From Caecitellus pseudoparvulus (Eukaryota > Bigyra: Bicosoecida), in NCBI GenBank assembly GCA_965644315.1, contig CBFFRQ010000120.1, positions 1 to 42,402 of the forward strand: a stretch of 42,402 bases of DNA. Direction: 5' to 3'. Position numbers and translations under genes: made by a program. Below, in pieces: positions 1 to 9,764 of this stretch (its first letter is position 1; every line of letters begins with the position of its first letter). The notes under the pieces are model-generated. The model was given only the letters and a program-made list of their open reading frames with translations. It searched no databases and had not been told where the DNA came from.

Positions 1-3000
1 TGATTTCCGATGCAATGTTCACGCGATGGGCAGGCACGCGTGGCAGGTCAGGAACCACACCCCCGTCAAGTAGAAGCGTAAGGTGCTCCAGTGCTGCTGC
101 AACCTCACTTTGCGCAGTGCGGACCTTGGCCTTGAGAGCCTCTGGGCTGGTCACGAAGTAGTGTGCGGACATCAGGTGCTCCGTGTACTCGTGGGCGCCC
201 TGAAGGGACTGCACGAGGTTGTAGTGCCGGAGGACATTGTTGAAAGATGAAGCAAAGTCTTCCTGCGCGGCGTAGTAGGCGACGCTCAGGGTCAGCATTT
301 GCACCACCAAGGACGGAACCAGCACGACAAAAAAGCCACGTCGGGTAAAGTTTGAGCGAGCTACAGCTGCAGCGCTCACTGACTGCTGAGCGGAACCCGA
401 CGGCTGCAGACGCTTCCGGAAGCTGGACTGAGGGGGATGGACTTTGGCAACCACCTGCTGCATCTGCTGGGGGGCCTGAAGGAGCTCCAAGCCCTTGGCC
501 AACCCTCCTCGCTTCGACTGCTGCGCCTCTTCGAATGAAGTCTGGCTGTCTTCAATGCGAACGATGGACCCCACTGAACTCGACAAGTCAGCTGCTTGCT
601 CGTCATCAGAGCTTGTGCCTTTCTGCTGATCTTTGTGATGAAGGGTGTGGAGCGGAACAGAGCTGTGAGGGGGCAATGACGGGCGGCCTCGCTTGGCATC
701 CAGCTTCACTTGCGATCTTCCTGAGCTTTCACTGAGCCCTGGACGGGGCGTTGGCGACCCAGCTGGGTTCCCACTCTCGGTGATTGCTCGCCCGGTCCTG
801 GCATCATGGCCATCTGCCCAGCTGCCCGATGGGCGCTGGGTGGGAGCGGCCACCTCTTCACTGTGGAGTCGGCTGGGGGCCACCAAGGGGAGCAAGCCGG
901 GCGACTTGCGGTGGAATTGATCGACATCTGCATCAGCCCGCTCCGCTCCGGAAGGCAATCCTGACGCTTCCGTCCTGCTGCCGCTGTCGCAGAACGCGTC
1001 GTTCGGCATGCCCGACTTTCCCTGCAACAATGCTTGCGCGAGTACTTTGGCACTCTCCGCTGCACCAGCCAGGACATGGGAAGGCACGTCCTTCACCACT
1101 TGGATAGGGCTGGCAACTTGCCGGCTGAGTTGCCGCATGGCTGTGGCCATGCTTCCCCCGACGCACACGGCGAAGACAAAAACAATGCCCACGAAGCCAA
1201 GCGCAAGGAAGGCCAGCACTCGGGCTTGGAACAGTTCGCTGGCCTGGATGTACACTTTGAGCAACTCCAGCTGAGCTTGCACCGCACCTACGTGCAGATT
1301 CCGCCCAAGTTCGCGGCCTGCGTTGGACCCAGCCACACGCGAGCTACCTGCCTTTGCGTGCCCAACAAGCTGACGCAGGAGCTGAACCGTGGTCTCCCCG
1401 ACTTCGAATGGACTGAGAACCCGCACATCGGCGGATGTGTCCAGCACTGTCTGGGGTGACCTGGCATCAAGGAGAAGCCAAGGCACGACGCGCTGAGTGG
1501 GGTAACGCAGACGCCCTGCATCGAGCAGCGACATGAAGTCATCGTACATGCTTTGCTTCGTCACTTCATCACTCGGAAGTGACAGCCCGAGGGATGCAGC
1601 CTTCTCGGGGTCCCTTCCCTCTGCACCCACCAGGGTGTCCGTTTGGGAACGCAGGCTGCGACTTGCCATGTTCACACCACGTGTCCCATTCTCTGCGGCT
1701 GAGAGCAGCACGGGGAGCTCTGCTACATTGGAGCTGAAAGGCTCCAAGCACAAGCCTGCTTCGCACATGGCAAGGCGCTGTACGGAGTTTTGAGTCCACA
1801 GGCTGCTGTGAACGACCTGGCTTGCGGTCCACACGCTCTGACTCGTCCGCTTCACCACGTCTGCAGTGGCGGGGTATCCCCACAGCGCGAATCCAAACGT
1901 GCCTACCAGCAGCACCATGTTGACGAATGTCACAGCACCCATGATGATGCAGGTGTTCCAGCTCCAACGCGCACTCCTCTTGCACCCACACCACCGACTG
2001 CGCATGCCCTTCGCAGACAGCAAGTGCCCCAGGCCACCCACCACCTGTGCATGCGTCAGCTTGCCGTCATCCGCTGCACCCATCTCCACCAGGGCTGCAG
2101 CAGGGGAGGAGTCGTCCAGCTGCACCACCAGAGGCGCGGCCTCCTCACCATCAGTGTCCGGTGCAGCGGCAGAGGTGGTGCGGGAGTGCTTGGAGGTGAC
2201 GCTGGCGGAGCGAGCAGCAGGAGGCAGAGGCGAGGCCAGGGCTGAGCGGACTGCAGGGCTGTGTGGACTACTGCCTCCCGCTGCAGCGGAGCCGTCAAGC
2301 AGGACGCCACCACCGACACTGCTGGTGATGATTTGCAAGGACATGAGGTACTGCTGGGGTGCCCGGCGCCCCATGTGGGCCCACTGCAGAGGCTGCAAGT
2401 GCACCATGACACCTGTTTCACTGCCGTCCCGTGTGCGCAGTGTGGCCCGGACAGCTGGCAGGCTGCCAGTGCTGTGGCGTGCTGTGAGTGCGGCCTCCTG
2501 CAGGGCACTGCGGAGGGCGGCCTGTCCACCGTCAGCTCCGTGTGCAGGCAGCAGGAGCTGGCGCATGACAGTGACGGCTTCCGTAGCGAAGTCGTCGTGG
2601 TTGAGGTCGGTGTGGTACTGGAAGGACTCGCAGGCTGCCTCCACGACGAGGTCCTGCCACTTGCCGGCACGGCTGGCGCCCACAGGCACCATGCCTGGCT
2701 CATCGGTGGGGGGGGCGGGGCCGCCGGGCTGGAAGGCAGGCGCGGCAGCGTCAGTGCGCTGTGCCGCCTGTGCCTTGCGCTGGGGCTTGACCAGCACCAG
2801 AAGCGTGTCACGGGGCGTGATGGGGCGCAGGAGCATGTGCAGGCGTGAGGTGGCGGCATCCTGGAGGGAGCGTGGGAGGGCCTGTCCAGAGTGTTCCGTG
2901 AGGATGGCCATGATCTGCAGGGCGCGGCGACTGTCCTGCCAGCCCAGCCAGACCTGGAAGCGGCCCAGGCGCAGCTGCATGTGGCCAGGCGCCGCACGCG

Positions 3001-5464
3001 CCTCCTCTGCATCCCTGTCGACGCTGGCGAAGGTGTGGCGGATGGAGGCGGCGAAGTCGTCCCCGACACCCAGCGGGAACAGTGTGGGCAGGGTGGCAGC
3101 CAGGACATCCCGGCGGTCCCGCCCCAGCACCTCGCACGCTGCGGCCGAGCACTCCATGACCACCATGGTGCCGTCACGGTCCAGGTTGACGCTCAGTGTG
3201 GCATCTGCGCCGGTGATGTCAGGTGTGGCGTCCAGTGCGTTGCCGAGGCGCAGGCGGCCAGCGGACGCCGAGATGCTCTGCAGGGTCTCCTCGGCTGCTG
3301 TGAGTGCCCTGTCGGCTTTCTCCTGCAGCACAGTGCCCTCTGCCTGCATGCCCAGCACCTGACTGTGCAGCTGTGCACTGAGGCGCAGGAGCTGAGGGTG
3401 GGCCTGCTGCAGCTTGCGTGTGGTGCTGACGAGGTGTGTGGCGGCGCGGCAGTCAGCGACCCATGTGACGGCGAGGTCACGCACGACGCTGAGTGCGGCG
3501 CCCTTGTCCACCGCTGTCAGCACGGCAGCCTTGCTGGCGGCGGCCTTGCCCACGGCGCGCTGCAGGCGCAGGAGGGAGGCACGCAGGAGCTGGCGGTGCA
3601 GGGGCGTGGCGGTGACAGCCCGGCCCTTGCCGTGCCCTGTGCCGCTGTTGCTGCTGTGTGTGCTGCCTGTCGTGACGCTGCGTGCGTCGCCCATGGCGAT
3701 GGCGACGAATGTCTTGTTGAGGCGCGCGCCAGCTTCAGCTTCCCGTGCGCCGAGCTTGACGCGGATGGCCATGAGGAGGCGGAAGGCGACGAGGCGGCGG
3801 TCCAGCTCCAGCCTGCTGCTGGCGGTGAGGGCGGCGTGGATGTGGTGCAGGGCACGGTTGAGGCTCTGTGCTTGTGCGAAGACGCGCTCGGAGCCGGCCA
3901 AGTACACTTCGGCTGCGACGAGCTGGACGATGGCGTCGTTGGGCCAGCGTTTGGTGGCACGTGCCATGATGACGGCAGCGATGCGGAGCGCCCTGTGGAA
4001 GGGCGGCGTGTCGGCATCATCGGGGGGGGGCGCGATGCCAGCGGCGCTTTCGACGGCTGTGAGAGAGCGCATGGCGGGGTCTGCTTCCTCGCCGCCGCCG
4101 ACAATGCTGGTGGAGAGTTTGAGGACTTCAGTGGTGAGAGCGAGGGCTTTGGCTGGGGCATTCTGGGAAGTGGGCCGTGTCAGCAGCAACGATTCCCGGT
4201 AAGCTCGAATTCTGAAGGCGATGAATGTGCCAGCAAATGCGGCACCCGCGCCCGTCACAGTTGAAAAGGCATCAAGCGCCCCCGCCGCCCGGACATCGAT
4301 GCGGGCCACGACCAGCACAAGGTGGCCCACAGCTGTGATGGCGGCGGCGATGCGTGCCGCGCAGTCGACGAGCTCCACCTGTGTGCTTGTCTGCGTCGGC
4401 ACAGGGCAGGGGTGCATGGCGTGTGAGGAAGAAGTGCGGCGGAGAGGGGGAGACGCACTCGAGTGGACCATGCTGCGAGGCGTGCGGCAGCGGCACCAAT
4501 GAGGGCAGCAGTGGCGAGGGCGAGGTTTTCCACCGGTCTCGCTGAGTCTCCTTGATTGAAGTCGACAGAGAGTGTGGACAGCAAGAAGGTGCTGGCAGCC
4601 ACGAAGAGGACGTGCTCAGCAGCTTGAAGTCGGCCTGCGAGCAAACAGCAGCAAATTGTGTACAAGAGAGGTTCAGTGGGGGTGGCGCGGACCCTCGCGG
4701 TGGTGGCACTGGGCAGTCAGCTGGGTGTTTGCCAGCAGGGGTTGGGGTTGCACTCGAGCATCAAGGTTGCACGTACACGAAAGGATGGAAAGCGGGGAGC
4801 CGAGGATGGGGGCCATGAAGCCGATGTTCCCCAGTAACACAAAGATAAACACAGCGGCATTCCCAAGCCCGATGATGAGCTGGCCTGCCAGCAGTGCTGA
4901 CTCGGGCAGGGTGCTGGGGTTGGAGACGGCGCTGATGGGAATGATGAGGGCTCCAAACACCTCTGTCACAGTGCCCACAAACAGAAGCGCTGAAGAGGGC
5001 AAGAAGATGTTTTGGGCTACCAGGGCGTTGTGCTGCGTCTCAGGGCGCCTGTGAAGCCAGCGATGCAGGGGTGTTGGCGCAGCGTGCATCGGGGGCTGCG
5101 AGGTGGAGTTTGCGTACCGAAGGGCGAGGAGCGCGCAGAAGAACAAGGCGCCACTCAGGGCCAGCGCCAGCACCCAGAAGAACTCCAGGACGCCAGCACT
5201 CCTGTTCTCACGAACAAGGGGAAGGAGAGTGAGGAAGGACAGCGCACGCCCCAGGGGGGGCGTGCTGGCGCTGATGCCAGCCGAGGCAGCTGAGGTGAGC
5301 TCCACCAACGCGTGCACCTGCACTGCAGCAATGACGGCGGCCAAAGTCCGGAGCCAGCCCGGGACCAGGATCGGAAGGGCTGCTATCTTGTGTAAAAAGC
5401 CCTCCAACGTGTGTAGGACAGCAGGTGGAGCGTCAGCAGTGCCCGCACGCGACAGCGAAGCCAT
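1..5464 (-). CDS. TmcB-like multi-pass membrane protein with PAS domain (3-prime end outside window)
   Basis: Large membrane sensor-like protein resembling the tiny-macrocysts (TmcB/TmcC) family of protists and algae. Exons read 5464-4777, 4634-4459, then 4390 to past position 1; the last exon is open for about 1,463 codons, giving at least 1,751 residues. The N-terminal 290 residues hold about six hydrophobic helices. A helical, TPR-like region follows (about 330-660), containing the family-like stretch LELDRRLVAFRLLM. A PAS domain sits near 680-790 (NLDRDGTMVVMECSAAACEV, then LGRDRRDVL). The C-terminal half has membrane helices near 1098-1120, 1346-1368 and 1637-1662, separated by a 220-residue loop and a Ser/Gln-rich linker. 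This order (helices, repeats, PAS, helices with loops) matches the family from memory. The ATG at 5464 is preceded 12 nt upstream by an acceptor-like CAG. Ligand and physiological role are unknown; the family call is inference, the exon structure is well supported. Confidence 0.82.
4391..4458 (-). other. intron 2 of TmcB-like gene (68 bp)
   Basis: Donor GTGCGT, acceptor CGCAG, phase 0. It joins ...LAAWSTR to TSTQVELVDC and opens the frame that then runs unbroken to the left edge. Confidence 0.8.
4635..4776 (-). other. intron 1 of TmcB-like gene (142 bp)
   Basis: Donor GTACGT, acceptor CGCAG, phase 1. Splicing joins ...LSILS to (C)RLQAAEHVLF, the only frame that continues the membrane-helix pattern. 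It is the longest coding-region intron in the window. Confidence 0.8.
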
Positions 5465-5848
5465 GTTTGCGTTGGGCTGTGGGAGACAGCTGCCTCACCG
5501 CAATAGGTGCGGGCTTGTACCCGGGAAGGGTGGTTGGGACGAGCTCCTTGCAGCAGGATGGGGCAGGGCGCATCAAACACACTGGAGAGAGATGAAGAAG
5601 TCATGTAATGTTATTGAGAGTGCGGTTTTGTGCGCCAAGCGTGTACATGGAAGGGCTCGGGAAAGGGGGGGGTGCAGCGGCAAGCCTGCCTGCATGTGTG
5701 ACGTCACATGATGCCCGGCCAGCACGTACCTATTGGTCGGGCCCAGCCCTTGCGGCACTTCCTGGGGCTCCGCACGGGGCGAGCGCGGGAAAGTACATTG
5801 CTAGGCGTTTTCCTAGGTTGTAGCCCTCGTCCTTGCCAAGGTGTGGAC
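5465..5848. promoter_or_regulatory. intergenic region: cysteine synthase 3-prime end and TmcB-like promoter
   Basis: 384 bp with no supported gene. It must hold the 3-prime UTR of the minus-strand cysteine synthase and the promoter of the minus-strand TmcB-like gene. Visible elements are the palindromic CRE-like TGTGACGTCACA at 5697-5708, an ATTGG at 5732-5736 (CCAAT on the coding strand, 268 bp before the ATG), and a small inverted repeat CTAGG...CCTAG near 5804-5819 shortly after the cysteine synthase stop. No AATAAA is seen on the coding strand. The regulatory roles are inferred from motif match only. Confidence 0.45.
5697..5708. promoter_or_regulatory. CRE-like palindrome (TGACGTCA core)
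   Basis: Perfect 12-bp palindrome containing TGACGTCA, the classic bZIP (CREB/ATF) binding site, about 235 bp upstream of the TmcB-like ATG and about 25 bp from a CCAAT box. Its position fits a promoter element; no direct evidence of use. Confidence 0.4.
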
Positions 5849-7093
5849 TCACGCAGCACGTGGGGACGGGTGCGTCTTGGAGAAGCGCAAGGCTTCCTCG
5901 GCGTCGGGCAGCGAGCCGCGGACGCCCGCTTGGGCAACCTCCGCGAGGCCCTTGCGCAGCAGGTACTCGTCATTGTAGATCGTGCTGCGGTACCTATCCC
6001 CTCCGTCGCAGAGAATGGTGACCACAGTGTGCCCTGGCCCTAGCTGGCGAGCTGTGAGGAAGGCGCCGACAACGTTCATGGCCGCCGCAGGCCCCACGAA
6101 GACGCCCTCTTGGGACAGCAGGAAGTGCGCCATTTGCACGGCGTCCTCATCCCTCACAGCCAGGGCGCTGGAGATGAGGGGCTGTGCCACGTCGAAGCCC
6201 AGCGTGTGCCTGCCCGTCCCGATGCCTTCCGTGATGGTGGAGCCTGGCAGAGCCCGGAATTGGCCTGTTTCCAGCAGCCCCTTCAGGCTCGAGCCGGGGG
6301 GATCCACCAGCACCATCTTCACGCCCGGCTTGGCTTCCGCGAAGAAGGCAGCCAGCCCGCCGATGGTGCCGCCTGTCCCGGAGGCCAGCGCGATGGCATC
6401 CAAGTCGCCGCCCGTCTGGGCAAGGATTTCCGGCCCCGTGCCGCCAAAGTGAGCCTGCCAGTTGGCGGCATTCTGGAACTGGTCCGTCCACACGGCGCCT
6501 GGCGTCTTGGCGGCGATGCGGCTGGCTTCGTGGTAGAAGTGCCGCGGGTCGGAGAATGGGACGGATGGGCACTCCACCAGCTCCGCGCCAAACAGGCGCA
6601 TGGAGGCTTTCTTCTCCTCGGTGATGCGGTCGGGCACAGTCAAAATGCAGCGATATCCCGCGCTGCGTGCCACGAGTGCAAGGGCCAGCCCCGTGTTCCC
6701 TCCAGTGCCCTCCACAATGATGCCTGCTGCTGCTCGGTCTTTTGTAGCCGGGTGCAGCTTTCCTGCTGCCTCAGCCGCTGCCACCATGCTCACAGCAGCA
6801 CGGTCCTTGACACTGCCTCCAGGATTCATGTACTCTGCCTTGCCAAGAATCCTGCACCCTGTCGCCGCTGAGAGGCTCCGCAGCTCTGTGTGTGGCGCGG
6901 CGTCGGAGTTTCACGTGAAACTCCGACAGCTCTCGCCGACGGAGCGAGACGCACCAATGAGTGGGGTGTTGCCCACTGCTCCGGCAAATGAGGTGGCCAC
7001 TGGGGGAGCTCCATATCCTCCATCTGCCAAGGCTGGGCACCCGATGGCTGCAGCAAGGCCAACAGCAGCTACTCCTGCTGTCCTGCGCAGCAT
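5849..7093 (-). CDS. cysteine synthase (PLP-dependent O-acetylserine thiol-lyase type)
   Basis: PLP-dependent enzyme that makes L-cysteine from O-acetylserine (or an activated serine) and sulfide. Exons 7093-6955 and 6885-5849 give 391 residues. Splicing restores the family block NTPLI-ELRSLSAATGC, then NPGGSVKDRAA with the Schiff-base lysine at K73. The glycine-rich EGTGGNTGLALA loop, the phosphate-binding ASGTGGTIGG loop, VDPPGS and the C-terminal GDRYRSTIYNDEYL are all present, so the enzyme looks intact. The C-terminal block resembles eukaryotic mitochondrial-type enzymes more than bacterial CysK. The first 30 residues (MLRRTAGVAAVGLAAAIG...) form a basic-hydrophobic leader that could be an organelle presequence or a single membrane anchor. 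The ATG at 7093 is chosen because the upstream in-frame codon is a TTG. A related beta-synthase such as cystathionine beta-synthase is unlikely because there is no CBS domain. Confidence 0.93.
6886..6954 (-). other. cysteine synthase intron (69 bp) carrying a long palindrome
   Basis: Donor GTGCGT, acceptor CACAG, phase 1. Removal rebuilds the conserved NTPLIELRSLS sequence. The intron contains a 26-bp perfect palindrome (6902-6927), more than a third of its length. Confidence 0.93.
6902..6927. repeat. 26-bp perfect palindrome inside the cysteine synthase intron
   Basis: Two 13-nt arms (GTCGGAGTTTCAC and its complement) meet with no spacer, centred between 6914 and 6915. In RNA this would form a hairpin within the 69-nt intron, between donor and acceptor. 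The central CACGTG is also an E-box/G-box core. Confidence 0.97.
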
Positions 7094-7254
7094 GCTCGCT
7101 GAGTGCGGCAGAGGCAAGTCGAGGGACTCTCGGTGACCCGGCAGAGAAGCCCGTGAGCGTCACTGGAGCAAGCAAGTTCAAAATAAAGAGCTGGAATAAT
7201 AACTGGCGTTTTTATTTTTGAAGCAGGCGTGGCGATGCGAATAGTGACTGCCAC
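7094..7254 (-). promoter_or_regulatory. ALKBH8 3-prime end and cysteine synthase leader
   Basis: 161 bp between two minus-strand genes. On the coding strand an AATAAA (plus-strand TTTATT at 7211-7216) lies about 40 nt after the ALKBH8 stop and is a plausible poly(A) signal. Just before the cysteine synthase ATG is a pyrimidine-rich stretch ending CTCAG, five nucleotides from the start codon, which looks like a splice acceptor. Confidence 0.5.
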
Positions 7255-9327
7255 TCAACCCATGCCTGGCAGGACGCTGTCTTTCACGCCCGTCACACAC
7301 CAGTTGCCCCGTTCCCACCACGCCTTGGTGACGGTGGCGCCAGGCGTCGCAGCCACAAGCTCTGCCAGCTCCCCCTCCACGTACACGTGGCAGTAGCGCT
7401 GGAACACCACCCTGTCCGCCTCGGCATCCACACTGCCACCCCAGGCCTCCGCCATGCCCGCCACTGGGGCCTCCTGGCCGGGCTCTGGGCGTGGACCTCC
7501 CGGAAAGGCAGGCGCTTGTGTCAAGTATGCGGTGCGGAACTTCCACGGCACCATGACGTCCTGGGCTTCGAAGGTGCGCTTGCTGTCAGCGCCCTGCTCC
7601 TTCGCCCACGCCTGAATCATGAACGTGCCGCCTGGGCGCAGCACACGCAAGACTTCAGCCACGGCAGCCGCCCGGCGCTCTGCTGTGGACAGGTGGTGTA
7701 GGACTGCGATGGAGACGGCGGCGTCAGCGGCGCCGCTGCGCAGCGGCACTGCCAAGCCGTCCGCCGTCAGCGCGTTCAGCCCGCGCTCCCCGCAAATTGC
7801 CGTCAGGCCGGTGCTGATGTCAGCGCCAATGCAGGCCAGCTGTCCAGGCGGGTCTGTGACTGTGGGCACCATGTACTTCCCATTCCCGCAGCCCAGATCG
7901 AAGACGAGGGAGTGAGGCGGCAGGCCCTGCAGAAAATCCCGCACTGACGGCCAGGGACTGTGGCGAGTGCCTGAGAAGTGCCGGGCGATGGCGTTGTACA
8001 GCTTGTGCACATGCTGTCGCTCGACATCTGGTCCCGTCGTGCCAGGGTCGGTGATGTCGGTTTCTGCAGCGCCTGGGGCGTCTGTACTGGCTGCCGCGCA
8101 GTGCACAGTGGCTGCTCCGCAGTCCACGTGGAACGCAGCAGAGCTGGCAGCCGGAGCAGGCGGCTGGCTTGCTACCACACGGTGTGCTTCAGGAGTGCTG
8201 GAAGTGCCATGCGCACTGGCAACTTGCGCCTTGAGGGCTGCTGAGAGCAGTACGTCGGGTGTGTCATCAACGGGGGCGCTGGGCGTCTCGATCACTCGGC
8301 GGAACGTGATGGAGACACGGTGCCGCCGCGGCTGCAGCACGCCATCAACGCAGTCTGTCTTGCGCTTTGTGATGCCATGGGTCCAGGCATACCGGGCACG
8401 GCCCGCGATGACCATGGCTGAGGCGGGCGGCAGCAAGAGCCCGACGCTGTCTGGGAGTGCTGACTCAGCCGGTGTGGCTCGGGGCAGTGTGCAGGGCACA
8501 TCGCTACAGTCGGAGCGCTCGAAGTTCATGACGATGGGCGCGCCCAGTGACAGTGAGACGACTGTGCTGTCGAACACCTTGGGGTTGTCTAGGTGCCCCG
8601 CAATGCCTTGCCCAGGGGCATACGCATTCACGGTGCACTGGTCCAGAGGGTGCGGAATGAGGCCTGTGGCCTGCAGGCGCTGTGCAAGTGAAGTGATGAA
8701 GGGGGGGATGGGTGTGGGCGTCGCTGTCCAGTCCACTGCGCGGCGTGCGTAGTCGAAGCAGTAGCCGTAGTGCACGACCCGCCGGGCGAGGTTCCCCGAG
8801 TCACCCGCCCGCTCGGCAGAAATGCACTGCAGCAGCTGGTCATGCTCTTCGGCAGAGATGAAGTCGTACAGCATGTGCATGCCCTGGATGGGTGGGTGCT
8901 GCTTGGACGGTACGTTGGGAGGGCGTGGGCAGCGTTTGCCGCCGACTGCATCAGCTGGCATGGCCTCTGCGTTGAGAAAACGCCCCGCCTGCCCCGCTAT
9001 GGGCGAGCGGTGCAATCGCACGGCCATGTCCTCAGCAGCCGACTCTTCCCCGGTGTACAGGATGAGCTCCCCACGGTGGGGCCTGAAGTGCAGGCGGGTC
9101 ACATGTGGGGCGCTGTCACCAGCGGCAGCCAGGACCGAGGCGAGAAAGGGCGCGACTGCCTCGTGGTCCCCCGCACCTTCGGAGCTGCAGGAAGCCACCA
9201 GTTCCCTGCATGCTTCGCCTGTCACCTCCATGCCAGACAGCCCCTTCGTCAGCTTCTTTTGCCACGCCACTCGCACAGCATGCTCGGGTGATGCGTGCGG
9301 AAATTGCTCCGCTGAATCGGCTGCCAT
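7255..9327 (-). CDS. ALKBH8: ALKBH8-type tRNA wobble-uridine dioxygenase/methyltransferase
   Basis: Bifunctional tRNA enzyme of 690 residues: an AlkB-type Fe(II)/2-oxoglutarate dioxygenase fused to a Trm9-type SAM methyltransferase. In animals it forms mcm5U and hydroxylates it to (S)-mchm5U at wobble position 34 of certain tRNAs. Iron ligands are visible as GHLD (H245, D247) and THG (H317); the 2-oxoglutarate arginines sit in RVSITFR (R337, R343) with the human spacing. A Ser/Ala-rich linker leads to HKLYNAIARHFSGTR and the SAM-binding FDLGCGNGKY (476-485). VMVPWKF and RYCHVYVEGEL follow, as in Trm9. The N-terminal 120 residues may be a degenerate RRM (VTRLHF), but this is weak. Coding is one exon. 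The ATG at 9327 is preferred: an upstream extension is possible, but a pyrimidine tract ending CGCAG lies 6 nt upstream and looks like a splice acceptor. The methyltransferase would need a Trm112 partner, not in this window. Confidence 0.93.
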   Translation of the reverse strand: MAADSAEQFPHASPEHAVRVAWQKKLTKGLSGMEVTGEACRELVASCSSEGAGDHEAVAPFLASVLAAAGDSAPHVTRLHFRPHRGELILYTGEESAAEDMAVRLHRSPIAGQAGRFLNAEAMPADAVGGKRCPRPPNVPSKQHPPIQGMHMLYDFISAEEHDQLLQCISAERAGDSGNLARRVVHYGYCFDYARRAVDWTATPTPIPPFITSLAQRLQATGLIPHPLDQCTVNAYAPGQGIAGHLDNPKVFDSTVVSLSLGAPIVMNFERSDCSDVPCTLPRATPAESALPDSVGLLLPPASAMVIAGRARYAWTHGITKRKTDCVDGVLQPRRHRVSITFRRVIETPSAPVDDTPDVLLSAALKAQVASAHGTSSTPEAHRVVASQPPAPAASSAAFHVDCGAATVHCAAASTDAPGAAETDITDPGTTGPDVERQHVHKLYNAIARHFSGTRHSPWPSVRDFLQGLPPHSLVFDLGCGNGKYMVPTVTDPPGQLACIGADISTGLTAICGERGLNALTADGLAVPLRSGAADAAVSIAVLHHLSTAERRAAAVAEVLRVLRPGGTFMIQAWAKEQGADSKRTFEAQDVMVPWKFRTAYLTQAPAFPGGPRPEPGQEAPVAGMAEAWGGSVDAEADRVVFQRYCHVYVEGELAELVAATPGATVTKAWWERGNWCVTGVKDSVLPGMG

Positions 9328-9764
9328 TCTGCCCTGCGTGGGAGTGGGGAGTGAGAAAAGGCTGCAGACACGTGGAGCAGGGAAAGGGGTCACTATTCTT
9401 GCTTGGCTCCCCCACACTTCACGGCGCTAGCACCTCATTGGCCGGTGCCGGGCTTGGCAGCTTGAGGATTGTGTGCCAAAGTCTGGTTTTGGTTCACGGC
9501 TGCAGTTTGCGGTGGCCGATGCAGGGTGCATTGCCACCCGCCCTTCGACACTTCCCAATTCGACTGCTGACTCTTCCACGTCCAAGTGCTTCAACCCCAC
9601 CCCCTATCTCCTCTGCTCTCCAGTGCCGTGGCTGCTTGGTGTCTAGCGGCGTTTCGTCGGAGTGTGAAGCGGCAACACGCCGGCCAGCGAACGACAGCGT
9701 TGACTGTGCTTTGCGGCTGCAGAAGGTCCTGGCGCGCATCTTATTGTGGAAGACGTAGTGTGCC
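9328..9764. promoter_or_regulatory. divergent intergenic region (strand switch)
   Basis: 437 bp between the divergent ALKBH8-like and saccharopine-dehydrogenase-like genes, with no supported gene. It is the only point where coding strand changes in the window. It should hold both promoters. Features seen: ATTGG near 9436 (CCAAT for the minus-strand gene), a pyrimidine-rich run ending CGCAG directly before the ALKBH8 start, and pyrimidine-rich stretches near 9590-9625. No TATA box is obvious. Confidence 0.5.

Noticed and set aside
2056-3177. 373-codon minus-strand frame through the PAS region
   Set aside because: It is another minus frame over the same bases. The alternative frame carries the PAS signature, while this one is Ser/Pro/Trp/Cys-rich shadow sequence.
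1866-4264. Long plus-strand open frames (498 and 457 codons) opposite the TmcB-like gene
   Set aside because: They are antisense to a frame with clear PAS and membrane-helix sequence that is open across the whole interval. Their own translations are Ser/Arg/Ala- or Gly/Glu-rich with no motif.
7094-7117. Upstream start for cysteine synthase at 7117
   Set aside because: That codon is TTG, and the first in-frame ATG is at 7093.
9328-9417. N-terminal extension of ALKBH8 by 30 codons
   Set aside because: The extension crosses a pyrimidine tract ending CGCAG that looks like a splice acceptor and adds no recognisable domain. The ATG at 9327 is preferred.
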